A stretch of DNA of 64,000 nucleotides. Source: Brachynemurus nebulosus. Taxonomy: Eukaryota > Arthropoda > Insecta > Neuroptera > Myrmeleontidae. Both the position numbers and the translations under genes were made by a program. The stretch lies in assembly GCA_035578155.1 (NCBI GenBank), contig JAPWDM010000011.1:21056375-21120374 (forward strand). The letters are read 5' to 3'. The notes under the pieces were generated by a model. That model did no database searches. It was not told the DNA's origin and saw only the letters and a program-made list of their open reading frames with translations. Shown piece by piece: positions 56,940-64,000 of this stretch (within the stretch, counting starts at the first letter, position 1; every line of letters starts with the position of its first letter).

Positions 56940-59035
56940 GCGGGCTAGCGGCTATTGTACATTCACATAGAATTATTGGAAAAATTTGAATATAAAAGGT
57001 GCTATTTCATATTAAAAAGTATTCCTAACGAAGCTGAAGTTTCATTATCGTTTTTGGAATGTGGCAGTTTGGCAGCAAAAAAATAATTTTGCTCCAATTA
57101 TTTAAAATTAATGTACTAGCAATGTGCAAAATTCCAGCTAAAAAGACAAGAATTTATGTTTAAAAAAAAGGGAACTTCTTTTTAATAGTACCTAATTTAA
57201 TTGTTGGACAATTTTTTGTACAATTGTAATATGAAATTATAAAATAAAAGACAATAATTCAAATATGTATAACTTTTGTCAAGTTTAGACTCTCAGAAAT
57301 TAATGGAACATTTTACAAGTTTCAATTAATCACCTTTTAAATCAGTAATTCGAAACATTTCAAGACAATGGAGCAAGTAAAAAAACTCGTCCAAATCCAA
57401 ATTGCAAACTTACACTCTCAAAACAAGTTTTTTGTCCAAAGATTAAAAATTTCTTTGATTTTTTTTTTCTTTGAATCAAAAAAAAAAAATGTTTTTTGAA
57501 AAAAGGAAATTTTTTGTACTTTTTAGTAGTCAAAGAAATAGTTTTTTGAATCAATAAGTTTTGTTTGATTCAAATATAAAAGTTAAATTTTTAATCTTTG
57601 AACAAAGAAATCATTTACATAGGAAACAAAGTTTAGAATGAAAAAAATTACAAATTAATCAATGAACCCTTCGAAGTATAAACTTCTTTTCATAAATTAC
57701 TGTGAGTTTTATTGGAACACTGTATACATTAAATATACATTTATAACAACAATATGGATGTTTTTTTTGTACAATATTTTATCCCCGCATACATAAAATA
57801 AAAGTAATATTACAAACTTTTAACATTACAATAACCCGGCTAATCTTGTAAATGGCAATTATTTAGTAAACAAATAGCGTCAGACTGTCTTTGAAATAAA
57901 ATTTTTTTTCATTTCTTCTTTAAAAGAAAAAAACTTTTTTTACTTTTCTAGGTTAAACTTTGTATGTAATAGTATTTGAAATAGCAGATTGCAACATACA
58001 CCATACATAAATTTCACTTTATAACAAATAAGTTTTCAGATCTTCGAACGAATAGGTCAGTTGCTGAAATAGTATTTTACAATATAAGTTCGGTAAGTTG
58101 CTTTTACTGATCGAGAAAATGTTGCGAAAACGAGACCCGTAGGGTCGAGTTTTTGCAATTTTGGAGATCAGTAAATGCACTTAACGCATCGTGTATTGTA
58201 TAATATTTTTTGCACGATCGATTTAAAATAATTAAAGATTAAAAATGTGTTAAATAAAAAATAAAATTCAGATAATATAGATGAAATTTATATTTCTATG
58301 TTATGACATAGAATGCCATGAATAAATATTATAAATATTCATAACAACTAATATGAATCTTTGTAGTGACAATTGACAACTATATTTGTAAATAAAAAAT
58401 TAAGTGTCAATATTTCACTGGCGTGAATATTTTTTTTGAATTTTCTATTAAAAAAAATTGAGGAAAATAGTTTGTTAAACTATATTATTAGTGAGAATAA
58501 TGAAATTGATGAAGCATCTTATTTTTGACTGCAAATTTATTCTCGTAAAATGAAAGGAAGATTATGAAAGCCACAGAAAATCTTAATGATTGAACGACCT
58601 TTTGAAATGTCAATAAAATAAGAAGACTGATGCCAACAATAATAATAATAATGTGCAAACTAGTGAAAATTTTCATATTATTAATGGATTTATTTTCCTA
58701 ATTGTTCAAATTGTACTTTTAATTTCAATATAAATAAATAAATACAATCATTTTTGAGCTAATTTAACTTACCACACTCCTATTTACTTACCACGCATCT
58801 ATTTCACTTACCGCACTGTTATTTTTTGGTTTCCATGGATATAAACAAACGTTCGGGAAATGTAACTTACCAGCATTGTCAACAGCCTCGGTAAATGCAT
58901 GAAAATACACGATCGTGCAAAAAATATATTGTAGGATAAATTATTTTCCTTTCATTATAAATTTTTCTTTTTACGTATTCAAATATCTGAGTATATTCCA
59001 TGTAGCATAATGTAATTACGTTTGAATAAAATTTG
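56940..59035. other. AT-rich non-coding stretch with scattered inverted pieces
   Basis: TATTTTTTGCACGATCG at 58207 and CGATCGTGCAAAAAATATA at 58909 are inverted and may bound an old ~720-bp element. TTTGATTCAAA/TCTTTGA-type words recur around 57420-57630. No gene. Confidence 0.4.
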
Positions 59036-59039
59036 GTAG

Positions 59040-59592
59040 GTTCTAGAGTTCCGTAGCAAGCAAGGAATCCTAAAATTTTTGTTGTCTCAAATCTGTATAC
59101 GTCAGCTCAATTTCTCTCTCATTTTTGCACATATTACGATAAAATTAGCTGTGGAGACAGATATTGATATCCCAGAATCAAAGATGAAATGGATTAGTCC
59201 AAAAAAATTATTGGAGATATTTTACCGTACTGAAAAGGGACAAGTTATTCATCACCTTGAAGTTCAGTATTTCACAAACGAGGCTTCAGAATGAAAAATG
59301 GTAAGAGGAACCTCAATTTCATTTTTCAATCCGTTTCTGACGATGCTCTACACGAAAACGAAACGATACGTAAGAAAAAATTTTCATCCCCACTTTTCAG
59401 TACGGGAAAGCACTTTTAAAAATTAAAAAAAAAAAATTAGCTGCTTCTAAATTTAGACTTTTTTCTTTCTTTAAAATTTCATCTTTATAGGTCCAAAAAT
59501 GTGAAAACTATGAAGTTGCGACAGACAGACGGATTTGACAAAACTATAGTGGTTTCGTTACAAGTAAGGCTTTATTTACGGAACCTTAATAA
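59040..59592. repeat. dispersed repeat with inverted GTTCCGTA ends
   Basis: TCTAGAGTTCCGTAGCAAGC near 59041 and, inverted, TTAAGGTTCCGTAAATAAAG near 59590 resemble a TIR. GCGACAGACAGACGG at 59518 resembles words seen in widespread insect repeats of this kind. The 71-codon ORF at 59079-59294 lies inside and is not treated as a gene. Family unknown. Confidence 0.45.
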
Positions 59593-59599
59593 TAGCGAC

Positions 59600-60591
59600 T
59601 TCACTCATGTCAGCTCGTGTTTTGTCTTTATTTGCGGAATACCCGAAAAGCTGGCAACAATCCGGGTCGAATAGTTTTGTAACCTCTAGAACTTCTAGGA
59701 AGTGCTGACTGGCTCTGTGTCTCACAAAAATGAAGTCTGACTTTGATTTTCACAAGTTATGTTAAGTAAATAATCATCCTGAAAAATGTTAGAGCTTTTA
59801 TAAAAATCTTTGACCAATGTAATTTTAGCGACGGTAGTGCAGAATCGAGCTCAGTTTAAACAACTTCTGGGAGATGCTGATTGACCCGGACGGCTTTGGG
59901 CCGGCTGCTCACCAGCCGGACCAAAATCGTTATTTAATATTTATTTGAAATCAGTATATTTATGATCTTACTTTTTTTTATTATTTTTGCGCGCCCGCTA
60001 TCAAAGAGATTCTACTTTTAATAAGTTAATAGGAAATATAATCATAAAGAAATATTGTATAAAAAGAATGATATACATACATATATTTCTTAAGATGACA
60101 CCACTTTAACATTGTATAAGTGGTAAGTAGTCTCGGTCGCACCGTGCTTCTTCTTTATCTTTTTAACCAACATAAAAGAGTGAATATCATTTGGCCTCAA
60201 GCACTTTTTTGTTCTATCTCGTCACTTTTTCTTTGCGGTTATACAAGTTACATTTTTTAACATTGTCATACGTATACATAAGTAACGTAATTCAATATTG
60301 GCACTCATTTTTTTCTTATTCTTTTTAAAATAAATAAAATTATATAGTATTACTTTCATAGTAAAAAATTTACAATATATAATAATTTGGTTCTGTTATA
60401 ATTTAAAAAAAAAAAATCTCTGTACTTTTAATTTAACTTTGACCTTCTGTTATAAATGTTAACTTTTGAGTTTTCCCTTGAGTATGCATTTGATCAATAT
60501 TTCACTTGGATATTGTGTATAAAAATTAGAAGTATGTGGTACTAAATATATTAATGGTCAAAGCGCTTTAAAATTCAAAGCAAAAGTTATG
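59600..60591. other. non-coding stretch
   Basis: No gene. A GC-rich hairpin CCGGCTGCTCACCAGCCGG lies at about 59902-59920. Confidence 0.4.
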
Positions 60592-60599
60592 ACTATAGT
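60592..60599. repeat. 8-bp target duplication, left (hAT-like)
   Basis: ACTATAGT; partner ACTACAGT at 61973-61980 (7 of 8 identical). Confidence 0.72.
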
Positions 60600-60729
60600 C
60601 AGGCCCGGATTTACCCGAAGTGCCGCCCTGGGCACTGTGAAAAATGCCGCCTCTGCTTTTCCCTAAAAAAAAATTTCTTCAACAAAAAGTGACGAAAAAA
60701 AAACGCAAATACCAAATTATTTTAACTTT

Positions 60730-61838
60730 GTAAATAATAAACAAATATTTTACTTCGCAAAAATAACACTTTTATTTTGAAACTGTGACAATATTGTTTC
60801 GAACCGTCAGTTCATTTTTTAACGGGAGGGTAAGGTTAATTCGTACAAAAAAAGGCATGTTTTTGTTATTTTTTTGTGACAACACAGTTAAAATCTCTTT
60901 ATTAAAACCAGTCGTACATTAAAGTATGACATTCGAAGAATATTGTATAAAATTTTCACGAAGAAATATTAAAAAATACAGTAATGGCAGCAATTATTCG
61001 AACGTGTCTCGGACAAAAGTAGAATTGCGGTGCCCCTCGTAACTTCGTGCTGGATCATCCGAAATAAAAAAATTAAAGTTCATTCGTTAGATAATAGTTT
61101 TCCTCAGGTAACGCTGGGAGGGTTTTTCGAAATTTCAATTTTTCACTTTTTTGGAACACTTAGAACGGAAAAACACGATTTTTGCGAAAAAAATTGGCTA
61201 ATTTGTTATTGTAAAATAAAAATTATTAACAAATTTGAAAAAAAACTCTCTAGCGTTACCTCGTAAATTATGTACAGAAATAATTTCAAAATTTCAAATG
61301 GATCGGTGCTGTAGTTTTGAAGTTATGAGGGGCACCGACTTTGTAAACGTGACCTGTGGGGAAAACGCTTTAAAGTTTTGAACACTTAAAAATTCTTGTA
61401 TAAAACTGATATAGAATACTTACTGCTAAACTAAATTTTGTACCCTACACTGGCAAAATATACAGTACAGGCATAAACACGTTAGTACTTCCATCGAAAA
61501 TTCTATAATATAACTGAGAGAGAGAGATATGTAGAAAGCGAAACATCTGCCAGGTAACAACAAAAATGCTTATAACTTCGTCAATTTTGCTCCAATCAAC
61601 TTGAAATTTTGAGACAATATTCTTGAGATATTATGCATTCAGTTAAAAAATTAAAAAAAAATGCAAAATAAAATTATTTTAATACCTTACCCTGCCCTTA
61701 AACAGAATAAAAATGAACCGACGGTTCGAAACAATATTGTCACAATTTCAAAATAAAAGTGGTATTTTTACGAAGTAAAATATTTGTTTATTATTTACAA
61801 ATATGGAATACCATAAAGTAACGCTCAAATCTATTAAT
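60730..61838. mobile_element. Penelope-like foldback nested in the hAT-like element
   Basis: Flanked by exact 14-bp duplications ATTATTTTAACTTT (60716-60729 and 61839-61852). The left arm (AAATAATAAACAAATATTTT ... CGAACCGTCAGTTCATTTTT) and right arm are inverted copies of each other and match the arms of the 31.4-kb Penelope-like element, including AGATTTGAGCGTTAC. Unlike that copy, no RT or nuclease sequence remains. The arms would meet almost directly were it not for the TTAA element inserted at the loop. Confidence 0.8.
60823..61697. mobile_element. piggyBac-like element, 875 bp, nested at the foldback loop
   Basis: TTAA at 60819-60822 and 61698-61701. The left end CGGGAGGGTAAGGTTAAT and inverted right end GGGCAGGGTAAGGTATTA correspond. 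Removing 60823-61697 and one TTAA restores a continuous Penelope-like loop. The ORF at 61030-61266 shows no transposase motif. GTGCCCCTCGTAACTTC and GAAGTTATGAGGGGCAC are an inner inverted pair. Confidence 0.75.
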
Positions 61839-61980
61839 ATTATTTTAACTTTTTCCTGCAAAAAAAGAAGTGACTAGCAAAAAAAAAAAAAAATTCCATA
61901 TTTTACCGCCTCCGTAAAAATTTTCCGCCAGGGCCACTAACCCTGCGTGCCTCTAGTGTAAATCCAGGACTGACTACAGT

Positions 61981-62092
61981 CATAAAAACGATAACCTCCT
62001 ACAACCTACTTATTACAAATAGAAAATTTTATTTTTATTTTGGATGAGAGTTGTTGTATGGTATTTTATTTCTATTAGAGTGACAATTTTTA
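61981..62092. other. short AT-rich spacer
   Basis: Nothing recognisable. Confidence 0.4.
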
Positions 62093-62310
62093 AGTATGGT
62101 TCATTTCACTTAAATTTAACCATGCTTCATCACTTTGAATTTAAATAATTTCCGTTTTCTTGGCTTTATCTCTTTCATATTGCATTTACCTAAATTTTAA
62201 ATTTGCAGTTTGTTTTTAGAAAAGAATAAAAGATTGATTTGTTTTCAATATAAGAATTATTTAATTTTTTAACTTTGACTCATGATCAATTGTATTTAAA
62301 ATGAAGTATA
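62093..62310 (-). mobile_element. ~215-bp MITE family, copy C (inverted)
   Basis: Reverse-complement of the family at 12117-12333 and 41489-41699: AAGTATGGTTCATTTCACTT at its left edge, AATTTTAAATTTGCAGTTTG in the middle, ATTTAAAATGAAGTATA at the right edge. This copy has the best-matched termini of the three. Confidence 0.75.
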
Positions 62311-63232
62311 TTAAGTTTTCATTAAGAATAACTAATTAAACAGATACTTGCAGGTATCCAATCTGGTCTCATTTGTCTCACTACTATGCTGAAAATTTTT
62401 GTATTACAGGTCTTATCTAAGAAATCAGATATCGAAGCAGTTTAGAATCCTTATATTTAGCTATATACTCCTAAAGTTGACTGTAATTAAACATTTGTAA
62501 TTGTAATACAAAATCTAAGGAAAAATTATAAAGAACTACTTGATTTTCCAAAGATTGAATTAATTTACAAAAAGTTGAATTTGATTTGCAAAAAGGTAAA
62601 TTTGGAGAGTATAGTTTATAGTTCAGTAATTTTTGTATAATGAGCAAACTAATGGTAGACAAACAAGAATCTTGTAAAACTTTCGACTACTAATAGGTCC
62701 CAGTATACAGCCCTTTTAATTTTTTTTTCAATTTCACTCAATGAATAGAAATTGTTTCGTTCTAGTTCTAATGTAAGTATGTATACACTACTGTCCTAAA
62801 TATAATAGCAATTAAGAACAAGTAACGGATCTGCTAAAAACCAATAATCAAGTAAGTAGCAGTTGTAAGGAAAATTAATCAAAATTTTCTGACGTTGATA
62901 AAATACAGTTACTATTGTATTTTCGAGGGTGACTTGTAGGTCATACTAACGATCCATATTTATCGGAAACTAATACATACATACATATGTATATTATGTA
63001 ATTTATTAAACCAATAATATCGAAACACTTCCGTTTCTATTTCACTTTCTGCACTGTCAAGGTTACATGTATAAATTGTTATAATTTATAAATGAACGTT
63101 AATTATTCTTTTCTGGAAAACAATAAATTATGGATCCATCAAAACCGCTGACATCATAAATTTATAATCAGATTAATTGAACTTTTATGCATGATATGTA
63201 TTAGGTATATTTTTGAAATCATAGAAAAACCA
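62311..63232. other. AT-rich non-coding stretch
   Basis: No gene or bounded repeat recognised. Confidence 0.4.
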
Positions 63233-63233
63233 T

Positions 63234-63393
63234 TAAGGTGTCTCCACATTCTCGCCGAGGTTGGACGAGTTTCCTCGTCGAGTTCCTCGCTGAGGTTGGC
63301 TCAGCCATATAATAGCATCAAAACACCAACCGCAACCCTCTACATTCTCGTTTCATCCAAGCTCGGCGAGAATGTGGAGACTCCTTTACAGCA
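63234..63393. mobile_element. 160-bp MITE with 25-bp TIR
   Basis: The left end AAGGTGTCTCCACATTCTCG CCGAG and inverted right end AAAGGAGTCTCCACATTCTC GCCGAG correspond. The interior holds further CTCGTCGAG/GAGGTTGG words and is GC-richer than its surroundings. The target duplication is not clear. The ORF at 63191-63397 is its read-through. Confidence 0.72.
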
Positions 63394-64000
63394 TTAAAGT
63401 TACAATAGTTACAGATTTCAAAATCGTTCACAGTCGTTCTCAAATCGTTTCACAAATCGTTTTTATACGTATACAGTTCACAACAAATATACGTATCACG
63501 TATACGTATCAACAAATATACAGTTCACGTTCTCTATAGTTCCGATCTTAATAGTTCCATTTCCATTCAAACCTTACTCCCACTCCTACCACCTTTTATA
63601 ATATTTATAAGAGCTAAGAAAGGGTAAGTTCAAAAATGTAAACTTGACCGCATCGATGCAGCATCATGACGTTTCTGATGCGTCTAATACTGCATGATGC
63701 GATGCTGATGCTCTCTTGAAATTTGATGCACATTAGATATTTTTGAATGGGATATTGGCATCATGATGCATGTAGCATAACAGACACACAATGTAGCCAA
63801 TGTAGCATGATGGACTATAGATAATATAGTAATACAATCCTTGTATAGGTATATTATCTTTGAATTTCAACTTGAACTTACTTGAAATTGAAAATATTGA
63901 AATTATTTGAATAAAAAATATTACATACCTATTTTGAGTGCAAGATGTATTCAAATAGTTTAAACAATTTTAATGAAAGGTAAATACATTAATCTTTTTC
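63394..64000. other. non-coding stretch with GATGC-rich patch
   Basis: Between 63648 and 63780, GATGC/GCATC words recur about ten times (GATGCAGCATCATGACG, CATGATGCGATGCTGATGCT). ATACGTATCA/ACGTATAC words repeat at 63460-63510. No gene. Confidence 0.45.

Larger units (their letters stand above)
60600..61972. mobile_element. hAT-like element carrying a two-level nested insertion
   Basis: The left end CAGGCCCGGATTTACCCG and inverted right end CAGTCCTGGATTTACACT, with GCCGCC/GGCGG blocks just inside and an 8-bp duplication with one mismatch, indicate an old hAT-type MITE. Its own sequence is only about 125 bp on the left (60600-60729) and 120 bp on the right (61853-61972). The rest is the Penelope-like insertion at 60730-61838. 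Confidence 0.72.

Noticed and set aside
59079..59294. 71-codon ORF with a plausible-looking C-terminal half
   Set aside because: It lies wholly inside a dispersed repeat with inverted ends; no domain recognised.

Overview
This is a gene-poor, strongly AT-rich stretch of an animal genome, almost certainly an arthropod and most likely an insect. The main reasons are an errantivirus-type (gypsy-like) endogenous retrovirus with an env gene and a tRNA-Ser primer site, jockey-type and Penelope-type retroelement fragments, many mariner/pogo/piggyBac/hAT/Harbinger-like miniature elements, and no bacterial gene organisation. I could not find a convincing host protein-coding exon, rRNA or canonical tRNA. 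Nearly all supportable content is mobile DNA, its remnants, or simple and tandem repeats, so the window is probably intergenic or deep-intronic.

The centrepiece is one complete errantivirus on the minus strand (32927-40526, about 7.6 kb). It has two 415-bp LTRs that look identical, a tRNA-Ser primer binding site, a polypurine tract, and intact gag, pol (protease, RT, RNase H, integrase) and env. Pol has no ATG; an A AAT TTT heptamer just before the gag stop fits -1 frameshifting. Env has a furin-type site, a fusion-peptide-like segment and a C-terminal membrane anchor. The element sits inside a (TA)n microsatellite and looks very young.

Left part (1-32.4 kb): a 266-bp tandem duplication; two 547-bp copies of a TA-flanked miniature element; a possible tRNA-derived SINE; a 686-bp foldback; a decayed hAT-like element; a 2.57-kb inverted-repeat element carrying seven copies of a 15-bp near-palindromic motif; a mariner-type MITE; a decayed pogo/Tigger element with another MITE nested in it; piggyBac-like TTAA elements at 14.0, 24.8 and 30.7 kb; a PIF/Harbinger remnant; a 175-bp tandem array lying between two perfect 148-bp inverted repeats; a mariner transposase fragment; and a 5'-truncated Penelope-like element with a GIY-YIG nuclease domain and an inverted terminal repeat.

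Right part (40.5-64 kb): several foldbacks, an 87-bp tandem duplication, a jockey-like RT fragment, a 234-bp hAT-like MITE with an exact 8-bp target duplication, a pogo-like MITE, an 840-bp apparently perfect palindrome centred on (TA)n, a 3.65-kb TIR element carrying a ~120-bp minisatellite, and a three-level nest (piggyBac-like in Penelope-like foldback in hAT-like), each level with its own target duplication.

The genes that visibly work together are the errantivirus gag-pol-env set. Everything else appears non-autonomous or dead. The most notable candidates are the young retrovirus, the 840-bp palindrome, the triple nest, the motif-bearing 2.57-kb element and the hammerhead-like core in the Penelope repeats. 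All repeat assignments rest on reading by eye; no database search was possible.
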